The notes under the pieces were generated by a model. The model searched no databases. It was not told where the DNA came from and saw only the letters and a list, made by a program, of their open reading frames with translations. This document shows, piece after piece, positions 25,981 through 34,703 of a DNA stretch of 64,000 nucleotides; within the stretch, counting starts at the first letter, position 1; every line of letters begins with the position of its first letter. The translations under genes and the position numbers were made by a program. Source of the stretch: an uncultured Pelagibacteraceae bacterium. Its GTDB lineage: Bacteria > Pseudomonadota > Alphaproteobacteria > Pelagibacterales > Pelagibacteraceae. Where the stretch lies: the NCBI GenBank assembly GCA_902623785.1, contig CACNVG010000002.1, forward strand, positions 1-64,000. The letters run 5' to 3'.

Positions 25981-26064
25981 TTATTTCTTTTTATTTTTTT
26001 TTCTTGCTCTTCTTTTTTTTGAGCCCATTTTTCTTCGGCCTCTGTGTTTCTTCGGATAACCCAT
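25981..26064 (-). CDS. 27-aa highly basic peptide
   Basis: An ATG at 26064 opens a 27-codon reading frame, MGYPKKHRGRRKMGSKKRRA followed by RKKNKKK; 18 of 27 residues are Lys, Arg or His. An AGGAGA ribosome site (complement of TCTCCT at 26070-26075) lies five bases upstream. The pattern recalls small COX24/AURKAIP1-type or ribosome-associated basic peptides, but the match is weak. RNA binding or ribosome association is the simplest guess. A second polybasic mini-ORF occurs at 53671-53781. Confidence 0.5.
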   Translation of the reverse strand: MGYPKKHRGRRKMGSKKRRARKKNKKK

Positions 26065-26139
26065 AATTATCTCCTAGTTATTATTTTATTGACTTATATA
26101 AGGGATATAGCATTGTCCCCATAAGTATTCAATTTTTTT

Positions 26140-27312
26140 ATGGGCTACTCTTTTAAAACTTTTTTGAAACACACTGCAAAAGATTTTCATAATCAGTCAG
26201 TAAATCCGCCTGTAGTGCGGGCATCAACTATTATTTTTAAATCCATGCAAGATATTAGAAAAACTCAAAAGAAAAGTATCAAAGATCCAACTGGTGGCCA
26301 CTATGATTATGGAAGACAAGGAACATCAACGACACATATACTTTCAAAAATTTTAACGAAATTGGAAGAGTCTTATCATGTTTTTCTAACACCAACTGGT
26401 TTTGGCTCTGTTTTTTTAGCAATATTCAGTGTTGTAAGACCTGGGGATGAAATTATAGTTGCTGATCCTGTTTATAGTCCAACACGATTATTAACTAAAG
26501 ATTATTTAAAAGAATTTAACATTAAAACAAAATTTTATAATCCACATGATCTTAATTCTATAAAAAAAAATATAAGTAAAAAAACAAAACTTATATTTGT
26601 TGAGTGTCCTGGTAGTAATTCATTTGAGTTTCAAGACCTATCGAAAATAATTTCTATAGCAAAAAAAAATAAGATTTTTACAGCAATTGATAATACGTGG
26701 GGAACACCATATTTTCTTAAGCCAATAAAGTTAGGTTTTGACATGTCTATTGTCTCAGCCACTAAGTATTATTCCGGACATTCTGACGTGATGGGTGGCA
26801 GTTTAGCAGTGAACAAAAAAGTTTTTAAAAAGGTTCAATTTGCTGAAAAAATAACAGGACTTAGAATGGGCCCAGACGACGCCTATTTAGTTACCAGAGG
26901 CCTGAGAACTCTTGACGTTAGATTGGATAGACATCAATCAAATGCTATGAAAGTGGCAAGCTTTTTATCAAAAAACAAAAAAATAAAACTCTTATATCCT
27001 CTCAAAAAAGGTTCTCTAAATTACAGACTTTGGAAAAAATATTATGAAGGTGCGTCTGGTCTAATGGGGTTAAGAATTAAATCTTCGAAAAAAAAGGTAG
27101 TCAAATTTGTCAATTCTTTAAAATTATTTGGATATGGATATAGCTGGGGAGGTTTTGAAAGTTTAGCTTTACACCAAGAGATTAGAGAACAAGGAGACAG
27201 GTCTTACTTAAATCTATCAAAAGACGAACACATAGTAAGATTACACATTGGTTTAGAAGATCCTAAAGATTTGATTGAAGATTTGAGAAGATCTCTTAAA
27301 TTCATCAAATGA
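26140..27312 (+). CDS. metC: Cystathionine beta-lyase (Cys/Met metabolism PLP enzyme)
   Basis: A 390-aa PLP enzyme of the MetC/MetB class. The start reads NQSVNPPVVRASTIIFKSM, TPTGFGSVFLAI is the cofactor phosphate region, and the PLP-lysine signature is SATKYYSGHSDVMGG. The C-terminus contains RLHIGLEDPKDLIEDL. The EGASGLMGL pattern fits cystathionine beta-lyase, which makes homocysteine; other cysteine-desulfhydrase or gamma-lyase activity cannot be excluded. It overlaps the MFS transporter gene by 4 bases. Confidence 0.85.
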   Translation: MGYSFKTFLKHTAKDFHNQSVNPPVVRASTIIFKSMQDIRKTQKKSIKDPTGGHYDYGRQGTSTTHILSKILTKLEESYHVFLTPTGFGSVFLAIFSVVRPGDEIIVADPVYSPTRLLTKDYLKEFNIKTKFYNPHDLNSIKKNISKKTKLIFVECPGSNSFEFQDLSKIISIAKKNKIFTAIDNTWGTPYFLKPIKLGFDMSIVSATKYYSGHSDVMGGSLAVNKKVFKKVQFAEKITGLRMGPDDAYLVTRGLRTLDVRLDRHQSNAMKVASFLSKNKKIKLLYPLKKGSLNYRLWKKYYEGASGLMGLRIKSSKKKVVKFVNSLKLFGYGYSWGGFESLALHQEIREQGDRSYLNLSKDEHIVRLHIGLEDPKDLIEDLRRSLKFIK

Positions 27313-28529
27313 GTGCTGAAAAATTTATTCAAAACAAACTAGCTCTAACAACTTTAATTTGCGCCTGTGTAGTAGTCCTAATGTCTTTAAGTGTAAGACA
27401 AGTTTTTGGAATGTTTTTTATTGACTTTAATAATGACTTAGGAATTTCAAATACTGAATTTGGTTTAGCTATAGGAATTCAAATGCTTGGATGGGGACTG
27501 TCAGGTCCCATTTTTGGAGTTCTTGCTGATAAATATGGAGGTCACAAATCAATTATCCTTGCGTTTCTTTTTTACATCCTTGGAGTTTATTTTTTATATG
27601 CAGGTCCTAACACTGGAATTTACTTCCAAATTAGTTTAGGAGTTTTAATTGGTATTGGTTGCGGAGGCACAGCGATTAGTATTCCAATGTCAATTGTCGG
27701 TAAACATTTTCCACTTTCAAATAGAACAATCGCGATGAGCATTGTTACAGCTGTTGGTTCCTTTGGTTATTTCCTTTCACCGCTTTTTACAAATTATTCC
27801 TTACAAAGTAATGGATGGGTAAATACCCTTTTTTATTTCATGATATTTTTATCTATTGGATTAATATTTGCTTATTTTGTTAGATCACCACAGCTAGATA
27901 AAACGAATGATGCTCACAATGATCAAGGGTCTTTAGATGCTCTTAAAGAAGCATTTCGAAACAAAAGTTATGTTTTGCTAGTTTCAGGATTCTTCGTATG
28001 TGGTTTTCATATCACTTTAGTTGGAACCCATGTGCCCAAATATGTAGTAGACAGAGGTCTAGATGATTGGACAGCAGCGATGATTTTATCTCTAATAGGT
28101 TTTTTTAATATCATTGGTTCTTTATTGAGTGGCTATTTATCTACAAAGATGAGTAAAAAAATTATCTTAAGTTCTATTTATTTTTTAAGAGGTATCTCAA
28201 TTTGTTTTTTTATTTTCTTACCCCCAAGCACTATTTCATCAATAATATTTGGTGCTAGTTTTGGCTTTTTATGGCTATCCACTGTTCCAGCTACGAGTGG
28301 AATTGTAGCTCATATTTTCGGGACTAAATATCTTGGCCTTTTATATGGTTTAGTTTTTTTAAGTCATCAATTTGGATCTTTTTTTGGTGCATATCTTGGT
28401 GGACTGTTCTATGACATATATGGCTCTTATGACTATGCGTGGTATTTAGCAATTGCATTATCTGTTTTTGCAGGCTTAATACACCTACCAATTAAAGAGC
28501 AAGCTATTGAAAGATACCAAAAGGCATAA
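27309..28529 (+). CDS. Major facilitator superfamily transporter
   Basis: A 406-aa MFS protein with 12 predicted helices. The intracellular loop 2-3 motif GPIFGVLADKYGGHKSI matches the MFS motif A (G-x-L-a-D-r-x-G-r-k). The family resembles monocarboxylate/oxalate-formate type carriers (MCT-like), in agreement with SVRQVFGMFFIDFNNDLG at the N-terminus. Substrate unknown. It is translationally coupled with metC (ATGA overlap), hinting at an organosulfur or amino-acid product, but this is inference. Confidence 0.8.
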   Translation: MSAEKFIQNKLALTTLICACVVVLMSLSVRQVFGMFFIDFNNDLGISNTEFGLAIGIQMLGWGLSGPIFGVLADKYGGHKSIILAFLFYILGVYFLYAGPNTGIYFQISLGVLIGIGCGGTAISIPMSIVGKHFPLSNRTIAMSIVTAVGSFGYFLSPLFTNYSLQSNGWVNTLFYFMIFLSIGLIFAYFVRSPQLDKTNDAHNDQGSLDALKEAFRNKSYVLLVSGFFVCGFHITLVGTHVPKYVVDRGLDDWTAAMILSLIGFFNIIGSLLSGYLSTKMSKKIILSSIYFLRGISICFFIFLPPSTISSIIFGASFGFLWLSTVPATSGIVAHIFGTKYLGLLYGLVFLSHQFGSFFGAYLGGLFYDIYGSYDYAWYLAIALSVFAGLIHLPIKEQAIERYQKA

Positions 28530-28530
28530 A

Positions 28531-29721
28531 GTGGAATTCAGTCCTTATCTGGAAAGATTATATCAGTCGGATAAGCCAATGATTATTTATAAATTTGGAA
28601 ATAAATATAAAATATTTACAGATTTTTCAAAAAAAATAATTCTTAATAATTCAAATATAAAAGGTTTTTTAGAAAGTTTTTCAAAAAAAAAATATAGGAG
28701 AGAACAAGATTTATTTATTGGTTTTTTTGGATATGAAATATTATGTAATTTATTAAATATAAAAGTAAAAAATCAGAAGAAAAAAAAATTTTATAAAGGA
28801 ATTTTTTATAAACCAGAGACTGTAATTACAATATCTGACAAGGTAAAAATTTCATCCAATATAAAAAGAAATAAATTCAATAACAAGTTTAATCCTACAA
28901 AAGTTTTAAGTCCTTTTAAAATAAACATAGATTTTAATAAGTATAAGAAAATTTTTAATTTATTTTCAAAAAAAATCAAAGAAGGTGAAACATATCAGAT
29001 CAAAATTTGCACTAAGTACAAAAATAGCTCAATAATAAATCCAATTAATTTTTTCTGGAAATTAATGAAAGTAAACTCATCCCCCGAGTCGTTTATGATA
29101 CGTGACAAAGATTACTCAATTGTAAGCTGTTCTCCAGAAACATTAATTGAAAAAAAGGGTTTTAAGCTAAAAACAAAACCTATAGCTGGAACTTTAAAAA
29201 AAAACACTAAACTCAATAAGTCAAAAGCACTTAGTTTTTTTAAAAATAATAATAAAGAAACAAAGGAACATAACATGATAGTTGACATGGAAAGAAATGA
29301 TTTATCGAGGATTTGCAGGCCAGGAAGTGTAAAAATTACAAAAAAAAAATATGTAGAAGAATATAAACATCTTTTTCATTATGTAACTACTATAGAGGGC
29401 AATTTAAAAAAAAGATTTAAACTTATTAATATAATAAAATCAATGATGCCAGGTGGATCTGTTATAGGTTGCCCAAAAATCAAAACCTTAGAGTTACTCA
29501 ACAGCCAAGAAAAAGAAGATAGAAATATATTTACTGGGAGTTTTGGTTTTATAAAATTTAATAAGGACTTACGTTTTAATATTATTATAAGATCAATCTT
29601 AAATTTTAAAAATAGATCTGAGGTATCTGCTGCATCGGGAGTAGTTTTAGAAAGTTCGCCAAAAAAAGAATTTAATGAAAATTTCATAAAAGCAAAATCG
29701 TTACTGGAGTTATTTAAATGA
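28531..29721 (+). CDS. pabB: Chorismate-utilising synthase component I (PabB/TrpE family)
   Basis: A 396-aa chorismate-binding enzyme. I choose the GTG at 28531, two bases after the MFS stop and behind AAAGG; a TTG at 28507 would add 8 residues inside the MFS gene. Core motifs include GETYQIKICTKY, MIVDMERNDLSRIC, and the C-terminal MPGGSVIGCPKIKTLELL. With PabA it would make aminodeoxychorismate for folate. The short length favours PabB, but the substrate loop reads KPIAGTL; E. coli PabB has Lys where Ala stands (PIKGT), and Ala is typical of TrpE. Assignment to folate rather than anthranilate synthesis is thus provisional. Confidence 0.75.
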   Translation: MEFSPYLERLYQSDKPMIIYKFGNKYKIFTDFSKKIILNNSNIKGFLESFSKKKYRREQDLFIGFFGYEILCNLLNIKVKNQKKKKFYKGIFYKPETVITISDKVKISSNIKRNKFNNKFNPTKVLSPFKINIDFNKYKKIFNLFSKKIKEGETYQIKICTKYKNSSIINPINFFWKLMKVNSSPESFMIRDKDYSIVSCSPETLIEKKGFKLKTKPIAGTLKKNTKLNKSKALSFFKNNNKETKEHNMIVDMERNDLSRICRPGSVKITKKKYVEEYKHLFHYVTTIEGNLKKRFKLINIIKSMMPGGSVIGCPKIKTLELLNSQEKEDRNIFTGSFGFIKFNKDLRFNIIIRSILNFKNRSEVSAASGVVLESSPKKEFNENFIKAKSLLELFK

Positions 29722-30275
29722 TTTATATTATCGATCACCAAGATTCATTTACGTGGAATGTTGTTCATCAATTTGCTGAATTCGAAAAAGTATACTGTTC
29801 AGATTACTTTGATATAAATTTAGAATTACTTAAGAAATCAGATGTAATAGTTTTCTCACCTGGTCCAGGTTCACCTAAGGATTATCCAGAAACTTCAAAA
29901 ATATACAGTATGTTTAAAGGTAAAAAAAAAATAATAGGTATTTGTTTAGGATTTCAATTAATATTATTTAACGAGGGTGGAAAGATAAAACAACAGAAAA
30001 AAATATGTCACGGTTACCAATCAAAAATTAGGGTAAATAGCAAAAGTAAAATATTTAAGAAAAATAAAATATTTAAAATTGGCAGATATCATTCATTAAA
30101 ATTACACGAACCTTTTCAATCAAAAAATATTAACATAACAATGCGCTGCGCAGAAACAAATATTGCAATGGCTTTTGAGGACAATTTGAATAAAATTTAC
30201 GGATTCCAATTTCATCCAGACTCTTTTTTAACTGAAAATGGTAAATTTTTTATTAAAAAAATTCTTTCTAACTAA
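29718..30275 (+). CDS. pabA: Glutamine amidotransferase component II (PabA/TrpG family)
   Basis: A 185-aa class I glutamine amidotransferase. DHQDSFTWNVVHQF (7-20) is the N-terminal signature, the nucleophile elbow is GICLGFQLI (Cys near 76), and the catalytic end is FQFHPDSFLTENG. HPD replaces the more usual HPE of the triad. It supplies ammonia to the overlapping component I (ATGA junction). PabA versus TrpG cannot be told from sequence. Confidence 0.85.
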   Translation: MIYIIDHQDSFTWNVVHQFAEFEKVYCSDYFDINLELLKKSDVIVFSPGPGSPKDYPETSKIYSMFKGKKKIIGICLGFQLILFNEGGKIKQQKKICHGYQSKIRVNSKSKIFKKNKIFKIGRYHSLKLHEPFQSKNINITMRCAETNIAMAFEDNLNKIYGFQFHPDSFLTENGKFFIKKILSN

Positions 30276-30389
30276 CGAATTGAAATTTTTTTTTAAAGCT
30301 TTTAAGTTTGAGATTATGAAGTTATAAATCTTTTAATTCTTATATTAATAAGTTCTAGTACATTTTGAAAAGCTATGTTACGTTAAATC

Positions 30390-31715
30390 ATGTTAAAAAA
30401 CTTATACAAAATAGCTAACGAAAAAAAGATAAAATATTTTTTAATAAGTTTTGTAGATTTATTTGGGGTATTAAGATCAAAATTAGTCCCTAAGCGCGCT
30501 ATTAAAGAAATGCAAAAAACAGGTGCAGGATTTGCTGGTTTTGCTGCCTGGTTAGATTTGACTCCTGCTGATCCTGATATATTTGGTGTTCCAGACCCAG
30601 ATAGTCTAATTCAATTACCATGGAATAAGGAAGTAGGTTGGTTAGCATCTGATCTTTGGATAAATGGAAAGCCTTTAGAAGCATCTCCCAGAGTAATGTT
30701 AAAGAACCAAATTAAGAGCCTAAAAAAAAAAGGTTTTAGTATGAAATCTGGTGTGGAATGTGAATTTTTTCTTGTTACAGCTCAAGGTAATTCAATTTTA
30801 GACTCTAGAGATACTCAACCAAAACCTTGCTATGACCAATTAGCTTTAATGAGACGGTATGATTTTATTAAAGAAATTTGTGAGTATATGATCGAGATGG
30901 GATGGGGTCCTTATCAGAATGATCACGAAGATGCTAATGGTCAATTTGAAATGAATTGGAATTATGACGACTGTTTGGTTACAGCAGATAGACACACTTT
31001 CTTTAAATTTATGGTTAAAACGATAGCAGAGAAATACGGGTTTAGAGCTACATTTATGCCTAAGCTATTTAAGAATATGACAGGAAATGGATGTCACGCA
31101 CATATCTCTATTTGGAAGGGTAAAAAAAATAAATTTTTGGATAAATCAAATGGTCTAGGCTTGAGTAAAATTGCTTATAACTTTCTTGGTGGAGTGATCA
31201 AAAATGCATCATCACTATCTGCTTTCTTTAACCCAACTATAAATAGTTATAGAAGGATAAATGCTCTAAATACAAAATCTGGTTCATCATGGTCACCAAG
31301 CCGCATTTCTTATACTGGCAATAATAGAACTCATATGATTAGAATTCCAGATCCAGGTAGATTTGAGCTAAGGTTAATGGATGGCTCTACTAATCCATAT
31401 TTATTACAAGCAAGTATAATAGCAGCTGGTTTAGATGGTTTAAAAAATAAAATTAATCCAGGAAAACCATTAAATTGCAACATATATGAAGATTATAAAA
31501 AGTATCCTAACCTTCCAAAACTTCCTAATAATTTAGATCAATCTCTAAAAAAACTGAAAGATAATAGAGATATGAATGCAGCTTTAGGTAAACAAGTGAT
31601 TAATAGTTATATTAAACTCAAAAGAGCTGAAATAAAAAATTTTAAAAAAAAAGAAATTTTCGATAAATCAAAATCTATTACCAAGTGGGAATTAAATAAT
31701 ACATTAGATTGTTAA
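30390..31715 (+). CDS. GlnT/GMAS-type glutamine synthetase family ligase
   Basis: A 441-aa member of the type III GlnT / gamma-glutamylmethylamide synthetase group. It has FAGFAAWLDLTPADPDIFGV and PDPDSLIQLPW early on. The ATP/metal motif is GVECEFF and the substrate loop NDHEDANGQFEMNW. FMPKLFKNMTGNGCHAHIS and the RFELRLMDGSTNPYL segment are also present. The reaction joins an amine (ammonia or methylamine) to glutamate with ATP. The usual methylamine-pathway neighbours (mgs, mgd) are not here, so plain GlnT or another amine is equally possible. A 114-base gap without features precedes it. Its stop overlaps asnB by 4 bases. Confidence 0.8.
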   Translation: MLKNLYKIANEKKIKYFLISFVDLFGVLRSKLVPKRAIKEMQKTGAGFAGFAAWLDLTPADPDIFGVPDPDSLIQLPWNKEVGWLASDLWINGKPLEASPRVMLKNQIKSLKKKGFSMKSGVECEFFLVTAQGNSILDSRDTQPKPCYDQLALMRRYDFIKEICEYMIEMGWGPYQNDHEDANGQFEMNWNYDDCLVTADRHTFFKFMVKTIAEKYGFRATFMPKLFKNMTGNGCHAHISIWKGKKNKFLDKSNGLGLSKIAYNFLGGVIKNASSLSAFFNPTINSYRRINALNTKSGSSWSPSRISYTGNNRTHMIRIPDPGRFELRLMDGSTNPYLLQASIIAAGLDGLKNKINPGKPLNCNIYEDYKKYPNLPKLPNNLDQSLKKLKDNRDMNAALGKQVINSYIKLKRAEIKNFKKKEIFDKSKSITKWELNNTLDC

Positions 31716-33535
31716 GTGCTGATAAAAATATCATGCCATTTTTGAAACATTATTAGCGACCATAATGATTTATGATTATATGTTTTTTTCATAAAAATAT
31801 CATTTTTATCAGTATATTTTCCATTTTTTTGATAACTATCTAAAAAATTTGATATAAAATCATAATCAAATATTTGATCTTTTTTTATTTTATCTTTATG
31901 AAACAGTTCATTTTTTATATATCTAAAATTATGGTCAATGGCCTGTGACTCTAATCCCACAAAGCCCCTTTTTCTATTATATATATTATCTTTTGGCAAA
32001 ATTCCTTTTACAGTTTCTCTCAATAAATATTTAAAGTCTTTTTTGTCTGTTCTTAAATTATGAGGAACAGTTTGCATTAAGTTTGTTAATTCATTATCTA
32101 AAAAAGGTGCACGTGCTTCTATTTGATTTGCCATTGAAAACTTATTTGTCATGTTACAATATTCATCTGGCAGTTGATTTGTTAAATCTAAATTAAAGAT
32201 TTTATCCCTAATATTTTTCAAATTTTCACCATTTAGCCTATTAAACATAAATCGGCAGGTACTCTCAAAATTTTCACTTTTGTCAAATAATAATTTATTT
32301 TTTAAACTATCTTTGAAAAAAAACTTTCGGTCAAAAAAAAGTGTTTTAAACTGATAATAATTATTCGTAAAATCAAAGTAAGTTCTTTCCAATAGCGTCC
32401 ATCTACCAAAATTCCCAAAAAGTTCATCGCCACCTAAACCTGTAAGAATAACTCCATATTTTTTCCCAGCTTCTTTGAAAACATGCCACAAAGGTAGTCC
32501 ACCTCCGTAAGGTTCGTCGAGGTGATAAACCATTTTATCTAAATCTTTAAAATAGTTATCTTGATTAATTAAAATTTCGTTATGGTTAGTTTTAAAATAA
32601 TTTGCCGCAATTCTTGACTCATATAATTCGTTTAGAGGACCCTTATTATGACCATCAAATGCCAATGAATAAGTATTTAATTTTCTTTCCTTAGACAATA
32701 TTCCGACAATAGACTGTGAGTCTAAACCACCAGACAAACCACAAGCTAATGGCACATCAGAAAGAGTTGATCTTTTAATAGAATTTTTTAAAGCAAATAA
32801 TATTGACTCTGTCCATTCATCTAAATTTTTTGAATTATCTGAATGAATTTTAATATGATGCCATTTTTGAATTTTAAGATCATCACTTATTAAATCTAGT
32901 TCTAAAAAATGTCCTGGTTGAAGTTTTTTTATGTCTTTAATAATTGTTTCTGGGCCTGGACACCACAAAAGACTTAAATAATGATAAAGACTCTGCTTGT
33001 TTATTTTTTTATTTGAATGACCACTTTTAAGGATTGATTTTAATTCTGAAGCAAAAAGAAACTTTTTATTTTTGTGAAAATAGTAAAATGGTGCTAGGCC
33101 AAATCTGTCTCTGCCGCAAATAAGTTTTTGTTTTTTTTTATCAAAAAATGCAAAAGCAAATGATCCATTCAAATAATGTATTCCTTTAGTTCCATAATGA
33201 ATTAACAAATTTAAGAGTACTTCTGTATCAGAATTTTTAGTAAAAAATTTGATATTTTCGTTTTCTAATCGATCTCTAAGTTCTGGAGAATTTAAAATTG
33301 TGCCATTAAAAATGATTACATATCTTTCGTCTCTTGAATGCATTGGTTGAATACCTAATTCTAAATCTAAAATTGATAATCTACACATTTTAAGCCCAAA
33401 ATTCTTTTGTGAACTAATATATTTGCCCGAGCTATTTGGACCTCTATGCTCTTGAAGCTTATTCATCTTATCAATAATTGTATTTATATCTTCAGAAGAT
33501 GAATTACTGTTATAATAGCCTACTATTCCACACAT
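31712..33535 (-). CDS. asnB: Asparagine synthetase (glutamine-hydrolysing) family
   Basis: A 607-aa AsnB. The N-terminal nucleophile Cys2 is present (MCGIVGYYNSN), then a class II glutaminase domain with RLSILDLELGIQPM and IIFNGTI, then the synthetase PP-loop CGLSGGLDSQSIVGIL near 262-277. GLGGDELFGNFGRW follows, and LEARAPFLDNEL-like EARAPFLDNEL. It would use glutamine and ATP to amidate aspartate. AsnB-like enzymes in polysaccharide clusters can instead amidate uronic acids, and here its neighbours are DegT, epimerase, GT4 and formyltransferase genes. Confidence 0.85.
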   Translation of the reverse strand: MCGIVGYYNSNSSSEDINTIIDKMNKLQEHRGPNSSGKYISSQKNFGLKMCRLSILDLELGIQPMHSRDERYVIIFNGTILNSPELRDRLENENIKFFTKNSDTEVLLNLLIHYGTKGIHYLNGSFAFAFFDKKKQKLICGRDRFGLAPFYYFHKNKKFLFASELKSILKSGHSNKKINKQSLYHYLSLLWCPGPETIIKDIKKLQPGHFLELDLISDDLKIQKWHHIKIHSDNSKNLDEWTESILFALKNSIKRSTLSDVPLACGLSGGLDSQSIVGILSKERKLNTYSLAFDGHNKGPLNELYESRIAANYFKTNHNEILINQDNYFKDLDKMVYHLDEPYGGGLPLWHVFKEAGKKYGVILTGLGGDELFGNFGRWTLLERTYFDFTNNYYQFKTLFFDRKFFFKDSLKNKLLFDKSENFESTCRFMFNRLNGENLKNIRDKIFNLDLTNQLPDEYCNMTNKFSMANQIEARAPFLDNELTNLMQTVPHNLRTDKKDFKYLLRETVKGILPKDNIYNRKRGFVGLESQAIDHNFRYIKNELFHKDKIKKDQIFDYDFISNFLDSYQKNGKYTDKNDIFMKKTYNHKSLWSLIMFQKWHDIFIST

Positions 33536-33596
33536 GATGTTACCTAATACTGTATTTACTTTTTATTAATTTAAATTACAACTGTAATTTTAAAAA

Positions 33597-34703
33597 ATGA
33601 AAGTTCCTTTAAGTATAACTAATCTTCAACCTCAAGAAATTAAGCTAGTTTCAGACTCTTTAAAAACTGGTTGGTTGACTCATGGAAAACAAAACTTAAT
33701 TTTTGAAAATAAGTTTTCTAACTATATAGGTGTTAAATATTCTGTATCAATGAACTCATGCACTAGTGCATTAGAGTGTGCTGTAAAACTTTTAAAAAAA
33801 AAAGGTGAAATTATAATTCCTAGTTGGACATGGGTATCAACTGCAAATGCTGTTATTAATGCTGGATGCAAACCTGTATTTGCTGATATAGAACTAAATT
33901 CTAGAAACATTGATCCTGAAGAAATAAAGAAAAAAATTACAAAAAGAACAGTCGCAGTTATTATAGTTCATTTTGGAGGCATGCCTTGCAAAATGGATGA
34001 TATTATCAAAATATGTAAAAAAAAAAATATTACTTTAATTGAAGATAGCGCCGAAACTATAGGTGGCAAATATAAAAATAAGAGAACAGGATCATTTGGT
34101 ATTGGGTGTTTTTCTTTTTTTCCCACCAAGAATATTACTACAACTGAAGGAGGCATGTTAACCACAAACAACCCGAAACATTTTAATTATGTTAAAAAAC
34201 TCATTGCGCACGGCATCCAAAAAAATGTGAAATTCCCCTGGAAAAGAGAAGCAATCTTACCTGGGCATAATTTTAGAATGCCAAATCATTTAGCCGCTTT
34301 AGGAGTATCTCAGCTTAGAAAATTAGAGCTTTTCAATAAAAAGAGAAATGAAATAGCTAAATCATATAATAAGTTTTTTAAAAATTTCCCCAATATTATT
34401 GAAACTCAAAGTGTACCAAAAAATATTAAACACTCTTACCAAATGTATACTTTAAGGGTAAAAAAAAATCTAAGAAATTCCTTTTTAAATTACCTAAATA
34501 AAAATGATATAGAAGCATCTGTTCATTTTTTTCCACCACTTCATAAACAAAAATATCTTTCAAAATTTAATAAGAATAAATTGAAAAATACCGAGATATT
34601 AATGAATGATATAATAACTTTACCTATGTCTCCCCATTTAACAGGAAGACAAATAAAATATGTTAAAGATATATCATTAAAATGGTTAAAAAAATCTAAA
34701 TGA
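33597..34703 (+). CDS. DegT/DnrJ/EryC1/StrS sugar aminotransferase
   Basis: A 368-aa PLP aminotransferase of the sugar-aminotransferase family. LKTGWLTHG at 22-30 and SMNSCTSALECAV at 51-63 bind the cofactor phosphate. LIEDSAETIGGKYKNKRTG (147-165) carries the ring Asp150, and the PLP lysine is K178 in FFPTKNITTTEGGM. It makes an amino sugar from a 4- or 3-keto nucleotide sugar. It is divergent from asnB and its end overlaps an NAD-dependent epimerase gene, forming a nucleotide-sugar pair. Confidence 0.88.
   Translation: MKVPLSITNLQPQEIKLVSDSLKTGWLTHGKQNLIFENKFSNYIGVKYSVSMNSCTSALECAVKLLKKKGEIIIPSWTWVSTANAVINAGCKPVFADIELNSRNIDPEEIKKKITKRTVAVIIVHFGGMPCKMDDIIKICKKKNITLIEDSAETIGGKYKNKRTGSFGIGCFSFFPTKNITTTEGGMLTTNNPKHFNYVKKLIAHGIQKNVKFPWKREAILPGHNFRMPNHLAALGVSQLRKLELFNKKRNEIAKSYNKFFKNFPNIIETQSVPKNIKHSYQMYTLRVKKNLRNSFLNYLNKNDIEASVHFFPPLHKQKYLSKFNKNKLKNTEILMNDIITLPMSPHLTGRQIKYVKDISLKWLKKSK

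Noticed and set aside
30276-30389. Possible tRNA or riboswitch in the gap before the GlnT-type gene
   Set aside because: The gap is AT-rich with no cloverleaf, conserved aptamer core or stable hairpin.
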